64,000 nucleotides of DNA from 55-13 sp037190145 (lineage in GTDB: Bacteria; Armatimonadota; Fimbriimonadia; Fimbriimonadales; Fimbriimonadaceae). Positions 44,524-53,324 of this stretch are shown piece by piece (the stretch's first letter is position 1; every line of letters starts with the position of its first letter). The stretch covers positions 248,001-312,000 of the forward strand of contig JBBCJU010000010.1 in assembly GCA_037190145.1 (NCBI GenBank). The letters are read 5' to 3'. The notes beneath the pieces are model-generated. The model did no database searches. It saw nothing but the letters and a program-made list of their open reading frames with translations, and was not told the origin of the DNA. Both the position numbers and the translations under genes were made by a program.

Positions 44524-45876
44524 ATGGGTCAGTATCTGCCTTGCTTCAAAGCGTACGATGTTCGTGGCAAAGTGCCAAGCGAACTCAATCCTGAAATCGC
44601 CTACGCCATCGGCCGGGCCTATGCTCAGCAGGTTCAGCCGAAGAAAGTCTGCATTGGTTATGACATTCGTTTGAGCGGTCCCGAGCTTTATCAAGCGATG
44701 GCGAAAGGTCTAAATGACGAAGGGGTGGATGTTGTTCATCTGGGGATGATTGGGACCGAAATGGTCTACTTCGCTACCGCTTTTTATGGTTATGACGGCG
44801 GGGTTATGATTACAGCGAGCCACAATCCGCCCGAATACAACGGATTGAAGATGGTACGGGCAGAGAGTCGGCCAATCAGTGGCGATACGGGCTTGCTGGA
44901 TATTGAAAAACTAGCGTATGACTATCTTCAAAATCCGACCCCAAGTACTGGGACCGGGAGCATTGAAGAGAAAGACTGCTATGCCGATTTTACGGCTCAC
45001 CTCTTGAGAGTGGTGGCTCCTGCAGATATTAAGCCGCTAAAGGTTTTGGCTGATCCAGGAAATGGAGCTTCGGGTGTAGCGCTGAATCACTTATTGCCAC
45101 ACCTGCCGCTAGAGGTCACACAGATTCGACCTGAGCCAGATGGTCATTTTCCAAATGGTGTTCCCAACCCTATCCTAGAAGAAGCTCGGGCGATGACGGA
45201 AGAAGCCTTGAGAAAGGATACCTATGCCTTTGGTGTAGCTTGGGATGGCGACTATGATCGCTGCTTCTTCTTTGATGAACATGGCAACTTCATTGAGGGC
45301 TATTACATTGTTGGGCTTTTGGCGCAGGCTATCTTGCAGAAGGACCCCAACCACACCATCATTTATGATCCTCGACTAACCTGGAATACCCTCGATATCG
45401 TGGGCAAACTGGGAGGGAATGCAGTGGTTTGCAAGAGTGGACATGCCTTTATCAAAGAGAAGATGCGAGCGGAGGACGCCACTTATGGTGGAGAGATGAG
45501 TGCTCACCACTACTTCAAGGATCACTGGTATTGCGATAGCGGAATGATTCCGTTTTTGCTGATTGCTCGCTTGGTGTCGCAGACTGGGCGCAGCCTTGGC
45601 GATTTGGTGGGCGAAATGATTGAGAACTACCCTTGCTCTGGTGAAGTGAACTCCAGTGTGGCAGATGTTCAAACAGTCCTTAAGGCAGTTGAAAGCAAAT
45701 ACTCCGATGGGAAGATCGATAAGTTGGACGGGCTTTCGGTGGAATATTCTGATTGGCGATTCAATTTGCGAGGTTCTAATACAGAACCTGTTATAAGATT
45801 GAATGTGGAGACGCGAGGAAATCGCTCTCTAATGGAAAGTAAGACCGAAGAACTTTTGCAAATAATTCGGGGTTAA
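44524..45876 (+). CDS. manB: Phosphomannomutase/phosphoglucomutase
   Basis: This 450-residue alpha-D-phosphohexomutase has the active-site Ser99 in TASHNPPEYNGLK, the metal loop GVAWDGDYDRCFFFDE, the sugar-binding GGEMSAHHYF and the phosphate-binding RGSNTEPVIRLNVETRG. It interconverts 1- and 6-phosphates of mannose or glucose for polysaccharide and glycoconjugate precursors. The 'GEMSAHHYF' signature favours the PMM/PGM group. A prepilin-like gene follows at 36 bases. Confidence 0.95.
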   Translation: MGQYLPCFKAYDVRGKVPSELNPEIAYAIGRAYAQQVQPKKVCIGYDIRLSGPELYQAMAKGLNDEGVDVVHLGMIGTEMVYFATAFYGYDGGVMITASHNPPEYNGLKMVRAESRPISGDTGLLDIEKLAYDYLQNPTPSTGTGSIEEKDCYADFTAHLLRVVAPADIKPLKVLADPGNGASGVALNHLLPHLPLEVTQIRPEPDGHFPNGVPNPILEEARAMTEEALRKDTYAFGVAWDGDYDRCFFFDEHGNFIEGYYIVGLLAQAILQKDPNHTIIYDPRLTWNTLDIVGKLGGNAVVCKSGHAFIKEKMRAEDATYGGEMSAHHYFKDHWYCDSGMIPFLLIARLVSQTGRSLGDLVGEMIENYPCSGEVNSSVADVQTVLKAVESKYSDGKIDKLDGLSVEYSDWRFNLRGSNTEPVIRLNVETRGNRSLMESKTEELLQIIRG

Positions 45877-45912
45877 CTTCACGTGAAGAATCCCCGATAA
45901 GTACGGGGAAAC

Positions 45913-46665
45913 ATGAAGCGAAAAGGATTTACGCTGGTAGAGCTGTTGACGGTGATTGCCATATTGGCGATCCTTTTCGCGATTATGGTGCCGGTAGCCA
46001 AGGCGGCAAGAGGGGCCGCTTTTCAATACAATGCGGCCAACTCCATTAAGCAATTAGGCACTGCAGCGCAGCTATATGCTTCGGATAACGATGACACGGT
46101 GCCGTTAGCCTATTACTCCACGTGGGACGGCATGCAGGCGTGGTTTGGAAAGTCCAATGAGCAGGGAACCGATTACGATGTGAAGCAGGGGGTGCTCACT
46201 TCGTACATGAACGGAAAGATTCTAAAAGACCCGACCCACAGCGCAAAAGCGTGGCTGGGTGATTTGTCTGGCTTTGGTTACAACTGGGGGCAAATCGGCA
46301 GTGATGGACATATCGCTGGAGGGTGGACTAATAGTTGGAATTGCTACAATCCCGCTCGCTATAGCGAAATCAGTGACCCCTCAAACACGATTGTCTTTGC
46401 AACAAGTATCTTCGTCAATGCATCCTGGCTACCGGGTGGTGATGGTCAAAGTTACGACTATGGTTTCGTTTTCCAACCTTCCTATTGGGAAGGGAACTCG
46501 CCTGTTGATTTTCGCCATCAGGGAACTCGAAAAATAGACCCTGCCACGAAAACCATCGTGCATGAAGGTCTTGCTCTGGTGGCGATGGCTGATGGCCGAA
46601 CCAAGCCGATGAAGCAGTCTCAAGTCACGGACAAAATGTTTTGGCGATTTAGGCCCCAGGACTGA
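45913..46665 (+). CDS. Prepilin-type N-terminal cleavage/methylation domain protein
   Basis: The 250-residue secreted protein has a standard prepilin leader (MKRKG then FTLVELLTVIAILAILF) with Gly at -1 and Glu at +5. The C-terminal part is beta-rich with an ALVAMADGRTKP motif equivalent to the DG motif of DUF1559-like proteins, and a KQLGTAAQLYASDNDDTVP segment shared with the protein at 8947. The function of these abundant pilin-like proteins is unknown. Confidence 0.9.
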   Translation: MKRKGFTLVELLTVIAILAILFAIMVPVAKAARGAAFQYNAANSIKQLGTAAQLYASDNDDTVPLAYYSTWDGMQAWFGKSNEQGTDYDVKQGVLTSYMNGKILKDPTHSAKAWLGDLSGFGYNWGQIGSDGHIAGGWTNSWNCYNPARYSEISDPSNTIVFATSIFVNASWLPGGDGQSYDYGFVFQPSYWEGNSPVDFRHQGTRKIDPATKTIVHEGLALVAMADGRTKPMKQSQVTDKMFWRFRPQD

Positions 46666-46828
46666 CGAACTAAATGGACTTGTCAACACGCCTTTAGTGT
46701 GCATGCCCCAGGCCTAGGACTTAACTGAGCCTTAATGAGTTGCTCGCACACTCATGGCAGGCAAGGATTTACATCCCCAAAACCTAAGAGGTCCCAAGAA
46801 GAGGATCTATAAAAAGCGAGACGGCATA

Positions 46829-46859
46829 GCCTCCACACGAATGTGGAGGCATTTTTTTT
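46829..46859 (+). terminator. Strong intrinsic terminator
   Basis: A nine-base stem GCCTCCACA/TGTGGAGGC with loop CGAA is followed by eight T residues. It ends the pilin-like transcript and isolates the hmp promoter region just downstream. Confidence 0.92.
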
Positions 46860-46864
46860 GCCCA

Positions 46865-46882
46865 CTATGATGCATATCATAG
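46865..46882. promoter_or_regulatory. Fnr/Dnr-type operator upstream of hmp
   Basis: CTATGAT-GCAT-ATCATAG is a perfect inverted repeat whose core is TGAT-N4-ATCA, the half-site spacing of the Crp/Fnr/Dnr family (TTGAT-N4-ATCAA). It sits 57 bases before the hmp start, a class II activator or repressor position depending on the promoter. The adjacent Crp/Fnr regulator gene (48291) is the natural candidate to bind it. Confidence 0.65.
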
Positions 46883-46938
46883 ACAGCCAAGACAGCGGGG
46901 CCCATCTTGATGTTGGAGGGGAAATTTCCCTAAACATC

Positions 46939-48141
46939 ATGCTCACAAAAGAACAGATTGAGATCGTAAAGTCGACTGTCCCGATCCTAAAGGTCCACGG
47001 TGAAGCCATCACCACCACTTTCTACAGAAACCTGTTTGAAGAAAATCCTCAGCTTAAGAATATTTTCAATATGGCTAATCAGGCAAAAGGCGATCAGGCA
47101 CGATCTTTGGCGGCCTCGGTTCTTGCTTATGCCTCCAATATTGATCAGCTTCAAAACCTTGGGCCGGCAGTTAGTCTCATTGCCCATAAGCATTGCAGCC
47201 TAGATGTCTTGCCGGAACATTATCCGATCGTAGGGAGAAACCTAATCCGGGCAATTGGGGAGGTCCTTGGCGATGCCGTGACCCCGGCGATTGCCGAAGC
47301 CTGGACGGCTGCTTATAATCAGTTGGCAGAAATCCTCATAGGGGTAGAAGCTAAGCTTTATGCGGACAACGCAGAGCGTGGGTGGACGGGCTTTAAGCCG
47401 TTTACTGTAACCAGCAAGCAACGGGAAAGTTATGTCATCACATCATTTGTCTTGACGCCAAGAGACGGAGAGCCACTTCCAGAACATAAGGTGGGGCAGT
47501 TCTTGTCGCTGAAGCTTAAAGGGGTTGGCCAACACGAAGAGATTCGACAATACACAATCTCCAATACTCCGCGTGGAGACGCTTACCGAGTGAGTGTTAA
47601 GCGTGAGGAAGGCGGTCAGGTTTCAAACCATCTGCATGACTCTCTGAACCAAGGCGATATCGTTCTGGTACACATGCCTCAAGGCGATTTCGTATTGGAT
47701 GAGGAAGCCACAGGCCCTGTTGCACTCATCAGTGGAGGTGTTGGTATTACACCGACCCTCGCAATGCTAGAGCGTCTTGCTGATCAAGCATCGGAGCGCG
47801 AAGTGATCTTTGTTCACTGTGCTATGAGTAGTGCAGTCCATGCCTTTAAGGATCGTGTGGAAGAGCTTTGCTCAACTCGACCGAACTTCAGCCAGTATGT
47901 GGCTTACGAAGCACCATCTTCGAAGGATAGTCTTGGCACAGACTATCAGGTCGAAGGACAAATCACACTTGAAGCCTTGCAAAGTTGGGTTCCAAAGAAT
48001 GCGGATTGCTACTTCTGTGGTCCAAAAGGATTTATGAAGGCGGTTGAGAAGCACCTGGAAGAGATTGGCATTCCCGCCGACAAGAGGAAGAGCGAAGTAT
48101 TCGGCCCAACTCTAGATATTGAAGAGGTTGCTGCCGTCTAG
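46939..48141 (+). CDS. hmp: Flavohemoglobin / nitric oxide dioxygenase
   Basis: From ATG 46939 the product is 400 residues, the family norm; an upstream in-frame TTG at 46843 lies inside the terminator hairpin of the previous gene and is rejected. Globin residues match E. coli Hmp: Tyr29, Gln53, proximal His85 (IAHKHCSL) and Tyr95. The FAD site is RQYTISN, the NAD(P)H site GGVGITPTLAML and the C-terminal signature KSEVFGP. It oxidises nitric oxide to nitrate with O2 and NAD(P)H, protecting against nitrosative stress. Confidence 0.97.
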   Translation: MLTKEQIEIVKSTVPILKVHGEAITTTFYRNLFEENPQLKNIFNMANQAKGDQARSLAASVLAYASNIDQLQNLGPAVSLIAHKHCSLDVLPEHYPIVGRNLIRAIGEVLGDAVTPAIAEAWTAAYNQLAEILIGVEAKLYADNAERGWTGFKPFTVTSKQRESYVITSFVLTPRDGEPLPEHKVGQFLSLKLKGVGQHEEIRQYTISNTPRGDAYRVSVKREEGGQVSNHLHDSLNQGDIVLVHMPQGDFVLDEEATGPVALISGGVGITPTLAMLERLADQASEREVIFVHCAMSSAVHAFKDRVEELCSTRPNFSQYVAYEAPSSKDSLGTDYQVEGQITLEALQSWVPKNADCYFCGPKGFMKAVEKHLEEIGIPADKRKSEVFGPTLDIEEVAAV

Positions 48142-48165
48142 TCTGTATCTCAATGTGTCCGCTAC

Positions 48166-48199
48166 AAGAATCCCAACCCGCTTTGGGGTCGGGATTCTT
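48166..48199 (+). terminator. Hairpin after hmp
   Basis: AAGAATCCC and GGGATTCTT form a nine-base stem around a C/G-rich inner segment (AACCC...GGGGT) that can pair further. No T-run follows, so it may be a weak terminator or processing structure. Confidence 0.5.
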
Positions 48200-48261
48200 A
48201 CAACATGGCCAGCTCGGTCCCAGATTAGGCCAATCAAGTTTGACGAAAAAGGTCAAAATAG

Positions 48262-48287
48262 TTTAAGGAATTAGCTAATTCCTTAAA
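48262..48287. promoter_or_regulatory. 26-base perfect palindrome overlapping the Crp/Fnr gene leader
   Basis: Two 13-base arms (TTTAAGGAATTAG and its reverse complement) meet without a gap and end three bases before the regulator's ATG. No other ribosome-binding site is apparent in the remaining leader, so the palindrome may be both an autoregulatory operator and, as RNA, a hairpin masking initiation. Confidence 0.65.
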
Positions 48288-48290
48288 ACC

Positions 48291-48992
48291 ATGAAGGTTA
48301 GTGAAAAGCCTGCGGTTCTTCCAACTCTTCGCAATAGCCGCATCCTAGATGCGCTATCTGAGCAAGAGCTTTCCATCCTGTCTCAATCTTGCCGAGTCGT
48401 TCGGGCCAGCCGAGGCGAAGTGATCTGGAACAACGGTGCTAGCGTCGACTTTTTTGGGTTATCGGCGGACGGGTTTATCAAGATGGTTCGGTCCTGCGGA
48501 AGCGGGAGCGATGTCACGGTCGAGCTCATGGGACCTGGGCAAGTGTTTGGGTTGATGGGTGCAGTGACCGGTACGGGTTGTCCGCTATCTGCCTTAGCTG
48601 TCACAGATCTTTGGTATCTGAGAATCCCAAAACAAGCTTTCTTAGATATCTACGAGCGTTCCATGCCGTTAAAGGATCGATTGATCCGACGATCAGCGAT
48701 GAGGCTTCACGGATTCGTAGATTTCATGGCACTTTTGTCAAATGGGAAGATTGAGGAACGTATTGCCGCAATCCTTTTCATCCTTGCGGACTCCTATGGT
48801 GAAAGAGAAGGGAGCTACCTTCAACTGAAAGTGCCGCTTACCCGGCAAGAGATTGCGGAAATGGCGGGTACCACAGTGGAATCAGCTATCCGTACAATGA
48901 GTCGGTGGCAGAAGGAAGGTGTAATCGAAACGCAACAGCAGTTCATCACCATCCGAAATGAGAAGCGACTAAAGGAACTTCTATCGGCGTAG
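48291..48992 (+). CDS. Crp/Fnr-family transcriptional regulator
   Basis: The 233-residue protein has a cyclic-nucleotide-binding-like sensor fold (residues 25-125), a dimerisation helix and a winged HTH at about 175-225. The recognition helix TTVESAIRTMSRWQKEG keeps the Glu and Arg that read TGA in Fnr-type sites. The Fnr 4Fe-4S N-terminal cysteines are absent, so it is not an oxygen-sensing Fnr; a haem- or NO-responsive Dnr/Nnr role, or another signal, is likely. It is 149 bases downstream of hmp and is flanked by the palindrome at 48262. Confidence 0.9.
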   Translation: MKVSEKPAVLPTLRNSRILDALSEQELSILSQSCRVVRASRGEVIWNNGASVDFFGLSADGFIKMVRSCGSGSDVTVELMGPGQVFGLMGAVTGTGCPLSALAVTDLWYLRIPKQAFLDIYERSMPLKDRLIRRSAMRLHGFVDFMALLSNGKIEERIAAILFILADSYGEREGSYLQLKVPLTRQEIAEMAGTTVESAIRTMSRWQKEGVIETQQQFITIRNEKRLKELLSA

Positions 48993-49111
48993 AAACCGGA
49001 ATAACCGCCCATTCCTAGCGAGTTGGCCTTAGGCCTCTATTGAACCACTTCCTCGGCGGAAAGTAAAATTAAAGTTTGCTGCCCTAGACCTTCGGCAGAT
49101 CGGACCGTGTA

Positions 49112-50266
49112 TTGAAAACCCTGACCGCTACTTATTACGACATTTTGGGAGTTGGCCCAAGTGTCGATCAAAACACCTTAAGAAAGGCCTATCGTCGGCT
49201 TGCTCAGAAGCACCACCCCGACGTAAGTAAAGATCCTCAAGCTCACGAGAACATGGCTCGGATCAATGAGGCATTCGAGACTTTGGTGGATGCAGCAAGG
49301 CGGGCTGAGTACGATGCGCTTCTTCGAGGGGGGGGACTTGATGAGGCCGATAAGAAGCAAGATCCGCGAAAGCCGGTTGTTGTTAAGCTGAAGGCCCGTC
49401 TAAAGGCTCATTTGACCCCGGTATATGCCGTAGGTTTTTCACCCGATACGGGCAAGCTCATTTCCAGTGCATTTGATAACGAAGTGATCTGGTGGAAGGG
49501 CGAGAAGCCCGAACGGCGGTTGAAGGTCGATCATGGCGTGATCTCTGTTCTGAGAGCCTTCCCAGAAGAGAGGCTTGTTGCCGCCGGAAGTGCCGAGTCG
49601 CAAATCAGTTTCTGGCACATCAATGGTAATCGTGTTGAATCTTGGAAGGCCTCCAATGAGGAGTGGGTTTCGTGCCTTGCTATTAGCGCAGATGGCAATT
49701 CACTTGCCTGCGGGTCCTTGCACCATACTCTCTCGGTATCGAATACTCACGACGGAAGCAGTTTGTACCGGCGAGTAGAGCATGCCGATGCGGTCACGGC
49801 GGTAGCTTGGTCGGCGAATGGAAAGTATCTAGCAACAGGTTCGGCGGATGCTTCGGTGAAGATCCTTAGTGGTGGTTCTGGCACTTTGATGCAAACAATT
49901 AACCAGATTCGCTCGACCGTAACGGCTTTGGCGTTCTCCCCCGATATGCGCTACTTGGCGGTAGCCGCAGTTGATTTATCAATTCGTATCTTTAGGCTGG
50001 ACGATGGTGTGATGGAGAAGATGGTTTATGGTCATACCAAGCCGATTGAATCCCTAGCTTTTCACCCTAATTCCTGGCTAATCGCAAGTGGGTCACGTGA
50101 TGGAACGCTTGGACTATGGAACGCGGCTAAAGGCATCGGAAACGTACGAATTGAAGCTAGCTCGCGTCCGATTTCATGCGTCGCGTTCAGCCCGAACGGC
50201 GAACTTTTGGCCGCAGGCGGACAAGATAAGCTCGTCCGCCTGTGGGATGTAACGGCCAAAGAATAA
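49112..50266 (+). CDS. DnaJ-domain protein fused to WD40 repeats
   Basis: This 384-residue protein starts at TTG 49112 because an in-frame stop at 49085 precludes a longer one and YYDILGV begins at residue 8. The J domain spans 8-70 with the Hsp70-contacting HPD at 35-37. Residues about 95-384 hold roughly seven WD40 repeats (for example FSPDTGKLISSAFDNEVIWW and LAAGGQDKLVRLWD), predicting a beta propeller. No glycine-rich or zinc domain of classical DnaJ is present. It likely recruits Hsp70 to a client or scaffold recognised by the propeller; the client is unknown. Confidence 0.9.
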   Translation: MKTLTATYYDILGVGPSVDQNTLRKAYRRLAQKHHPDVSKDPQAHENMARINEAFETLVDAARRAEYDALLRGGGLDEADKKQDPRKPVVVKLKARLKAHLTPVYAVGFSPDTGKLISSAFDNEVIWWKGEKPERRLKVDHGVISVLRAFPEERLVAAGSAESQISFWHINGNRVESWKASNEEWVSCLAISADGNSLACGSLHHTLSVSNTHDGSSLYRRVEHADAVTAVAWSANGKYLATGSADASVKILSGGSGTLMQTINQIRSTVTALAFSPDMRYLAVAAVDLSIRIFRLDDGVMEKMVYGHTKPIESLAFHPNSWLIASGSRDGTLGLWNAAKGIGNVRIEASSRPISCVAFSPNGELLAAGGQDKLVRLWDVTAKE

Positions 50267-50280
50267 AAAAGAATGGGGTG

Positions 50281-50320
50281 TGCCCATGCGCAAGCCAAGT
50301 TTTGCTTTGCGCATAGGGCA
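50281..50320. terminator. Convergent-gene terminator hairpin
   Basis: TGCCCATGCGCAAGC can pair with GCTTTGCGCATAGGGCA with one bulge, giving a long stem between the DnaJ-WD40 gene and the convergent SGNH hydrolase gene. T-runs are short on both strands. Confidence 0.65.
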
Positions 50321-50334
50321 TCTGCTGTCTCTTA

Positions 50335-51579
50335 CTAAGGAACAAGGGTGAGTTCAAACTTTCGCGCTAAGGGGCGAGCGGATGCTCTAATCTTTGTGTT
50401 TAGATCATCACTTAGATCATTTGCAGCCTGGATGGCAGCTGTGCGTTTTTGCCCCTCAGCCCATCGTAGGTTGAATTCGACTTGTCGCCAGGTTTGGTAC
50501 ATCAAATCGGTCCTTTGGTTGACTGCGGATAGAACATTCCTCGCCTGTACGATCATTGGAGTTTCTAGCTGGGCCAAGTTAATTCCGGCTTCTAGTTGGT
50601 CTGCACTGAAGGTGCCGACGGCTTGTCCGTCAATAGTCAACGCATAGTTTCCGGCGGAAATGCCCTTTACCGTCAAATTCTGCTGATTGAGCTTTTGGTC
50701 AAAGTCACTAGACTTTAGGACCAGAGCGACGTTGGCATCTTTGCGATCTAGGGGGAAGGGTAAGCCAGAATCAGTTTGCGTCCAAGTAATTTTGTCTCCA
50801 AAGGTGAGGTTCGTGACTTGGGAGCGGAAAGCTTGTGCTCGACCAGACTGCTTGTCGATAGTGACGTTAGAGATTACAGGAGTTGCTCCCCATGACATCA
50901 GGAGAGATTGAGCCATGATCAGGTGACCTGCTCCGCCTGGGTGAACTCGGTCCCCGATAATTTTCGCTGATTGTGCTGCGTTCTCTGCTTTAGCCTTTTC
51001 CAACATCGCTACTACGGGGCTGTTGAAGTCCACGGAGGCAAATCCGTTTGTCTTGGCCAGGTTCTCCACATAGTCAGAATAAGTTCGCAGAACTCCGTTG
51101 TAGCCTCCTGGCCAGCCGGGATTTCGCGTTACGTCATCATAGGGAGAAGGCTTGATGAGAAAGACTCTGGCCTGAGGAGCTTCTTTCTTGAAGCGCTCGA
51201 CCATGTGTTGATATCCCTTCTTGTAGGTGTCTTCAATCTCTGGCTTGGATGCTTGGTAGGACCCGTCATTCATCCCAAGCATCACAGTGATCACCGTAGG
51301 TTTTCGGGCGAAGAGATCGCGAGTAAGTCGTTCATCAATAGGGCCCATCCATCCGCCGGTCACTCTGTCTCCTCCAACTCCGGCGTTGTAGAACTTAACA
51401 TCGAGGTTGGGGTACCGGAGTCGGACAAAGGCTTCTGCGTATTTAGTGTACGCACCATTATCAGTGATGCTGTCGCCATAGAAAACCACCCGGTCTCCAT
51501 TTTTGAGGGCGAGGCCAAGTTGAGCGTGGGCGGCGGTGGTGAGTATGCCAATAGCAAACAGCAGGCAGCTTCTCTTCAT
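50335..51579 (-). CDS. Secreted SGNH/GDSL-family hydrolase
   Basis: The product is 414 residues from ATG 51579 (MKRSCLLFAIGILTTAAHAQ signal); an upstream TTG is less likely. SGNH blocks: Ser in VVFYGDSITDNG (block I), Gly in GVGGDRVTGG (block II), Asn in VMLGMNDGS (block III) and Asp-x-x-His in GDRVHPGGAGH (block V). Such enzymes deacylate esterified saccharides or lipids. The C-terminal 150 residues form a separate domain of unknown kind. A nine-base inverted repeat overlaps its leader. Confidence 0.88.
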   Translation of the reverse strand: MKRSCLLFAIGILTTAAHAQLGLALKNGDRVVFYGDSITDNGAYTKYAEAFVRLRYPNLDVKFYNAGVGGDRVTGGWMGPIDERLTRDLFARKPTVITVMLGMNDGSYQASKPEIEDTYKKGYQHMVERFKKEAPQARVFLIKPSPYDDVTRNPGWPGGYNGVLRTYSDYVENLAKTNGFASVDFNSPVVAMLEKAKAENAAQSAKIIGDRVHPGGAGHLIMAQSLLMSWGATPVISNVTIDKQSGRAQAFRSQVTNLTFGDKITWTQTDSGLPFPLDRKDANVALVLKSSDFDQKLNQQNLTVKGISAGNYALTIDGQAVGTFSADQLEAGINLAQLETPMIVQARNVLSAVNQRTDLMYQTWRQVEFNLRWAEGQKRTAAIQAANDLSDDLNTKIRASARPLARKFELTLVP

Positions 51580-51583
51580 GTCC

Positions 51584-51612
51584 GCATTTTGCACGAGTTA
51601 AGAGCAAAATGC
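51584..51612. promoter_or_regulatory. Inverted repeat in the SGNH hydrolase leader
   Basis: GCATTTTGC and GCAAAATGC, perfect nine-base arms with an 11-base spacer, lie four bases before the start codon. It could be an operator or a translation-modulating hairpin. The remaining region to 51914 shows no gene. Confidence 0.4.
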
Positions 51613-51914
51613 CGCCAATCAGACCGCACCTTGTTGGTTATGTTTGTAGTCTGAGTTGCTAGGAGAGAGGTCTTTGCGAAACTGCGAACAGGAATTGAGA
51701 AGTAATGAGAGGAGTTTGATACTGAGATCATTCGTCTCAATATCCGGTGATTTGACGCATTCTTTGGGTTCAAAAGACCTGATTCGGGTCGTCTGTTCAT
51801 TAAAGTGCAGACTCGAACTAACACACTAGTTGGAGATTTACATAAATTCCTCGTTACGAACGAGCTAGTTGCACGTATCTTGTTCGATAACCAGGCTAAG
51901 AATCACCGCCGCCC

Positions 51915-53324
51915 ATGAATACTGCGTTTCCCATCATTGCTCTCGCCATAGGTATTGCTTCCTTAGCGCTCACCACTGCCCCAAGCGCCAAATCGAAACC
52001 TAATCCAATTGGAGCGCTTATCCTGATCGTGTTGGCAGTCGTCGGGGGATTTGTTTGGAAGGATGGCTATGCCCAACTGCTTCCGGCTGCTCTGGCATTT
52101 GCGGGTGGTGTTGCATTAGCCACCGCTTTTTCATTTGTAGAGGGTGTGAGGCGAGCCAGCCCGGCAGCGGCTCTTGGGTTTGCAACAGGATTTGCCGGAC
52201 TCACTCAGTGGCTAGACATCTCCATGCGCGTGCCGGTTCAGTTATCGTTAATTGCGGGCCTTGGACTTGGGGCTTGGGCAATTGGCGGCTTAAGAGACAA
52301 GGCAATTCCACTTTCCGCCTCGATTGCCGGATTCTCAACGGTCATCCTCGCTACCGATTTCATGGGATTCAAGGCTTTGGAGAATGAGCCTGGCGGGATT
52401 TCCGGGACGATGTTTGGGCTGGCGGCGGCCATTGCCGCCTTGATTGCTCTATTAATGGGGCGATCGGACAAGGAAAAGGTTCACACCCCAGGCTTTGGCG
52501 GAGGTATGGCAGCGGTCATTGTCTTGTTAGGGCTTGGCTATGTTGTAGGCAGTCGTCTGGTCGAGAGTAAAGAAGCTTGGATGATTTTCGACGGTGCGGT
52601 TCTTGCGGCGGCTGTTCTCCACTGGGTGATTCGCCCGGATGCAAAGGATGATTCCTTTGCCTTCCTGATCGGAGCTGTGATCTGGATTGGCATTGCCACC
52701 CTCTCCTTCTCCTTCTATAAAGGATTTGGAATGGCGATTGCTGCTTCCGGCGCGGTGTTAACCCTGTTACTCTTAGGTAATACGCGTGCACTTCTTTCTG
52801 CTGGACCGCTACTCGGACTTACTTTCTACCGAGTGCTTCGAGAGTCTCATCCTGATGCAGTTCGTGCCCTTGATATTGGTCAGCACTACGCAGTGATTGG
52901 CCTTGCATTTGGAGTTGTCACGGCTTTGTTGCCGGGTGAATGGTTGCGTCTTCGCTCGACTGAGTCAGGCGCGCACGCCATAGGTCGGGCTCTGTGGGGT
53001 CTGGTCTTGGCGCTCATCCCGATTGCTATGTCCGTGGTGCTGGGTGCAAAGGGCATGGTTGGTTTTGTAGCGGGACTTGGCTTTGCCGCATTTGTCGACG
53101 GTCTTCGTGGGCAAAGCAATATCTTGCCGATCCTATTGGCGAGTGCGGTATCTGCAATCGTAGCCGTCAGTTACGGTTGGCTCCATGGTCTCCTGGACCT
53201 TACAAGAGAAGCAAAGCAGATTGCTTTCTACTGGATGGCGGGTTCAGCCCTTGTCCTTGGTGTTCTCATTGCCCTTGTTTCACGACCCGATGCCGAAAAA
53301 TCTAGTTCGGAGCCTGTAGTCTAA
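51915..53324 (+). CDS. Polytopic membrane protein, unknown function
   Basis: This 469-residue protein has about 13-14 predicted transmembrane segments, rich in Gly/Ala. No family was recognised. The last base of its TAA stop is the A of the next ATG (TAATG), so it is translationally coupled to the alpha-2-macroglobulin gene and probably co-functions at the envelope. Confidence 0.8.
   Translation: MNTAFPIIALAIGIASLALTTAPSAKSKPNPIGALILIVLAVVGGFVWKDGYAQLLPAALAFAGGVALATAFSFVEGVRRASPAAALGFATGFAGLTQWLDISMRVPVQLSLIAGLGLGAWAIGGLRDKAIPLSASIAGFSTVILATDFMGFKALENEPGGISGTMFGLAAAIAALIALLMGRSDKEKVHTPGFGGGMAAVIVLLGLGYVVGSRLVESKEAWMIFDGAVLAAAVLHWVIRPDAKDDSFAFLIGAVIWIGIATLSFSFYKGFGMAIAASGAVLTLLLLGNTRALLSAGPLLGLTFYRVLRESHPDAVRALDIGQHYAVIGLAFGVVTALLPGEWLRLRSTESGAHAIGRALWGLVLALIPIAMSVVLGAKGMVGFVAGLGFAAFVDGLRGQSNILPILLASAVSAIVAVSYGWLHGLLDLTREAKQIAFYWMAGSALVLGVLIALVSRPDAEKSSSEPVV

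Noticed and set aside
46843..46938. Upstream extension of hmp from a TTG start
   Set aside because: The extension would begin inside the terminator hairpin and is not in the Hmp family; ATG 46939 gives the normal 400 residues.
50971..51654. A 227-codon plus-strand frame opposite the SGNH hydrolase
   Set aside because: The opposite strand encodes intact SGNH blocks; this frame shows no coding features.
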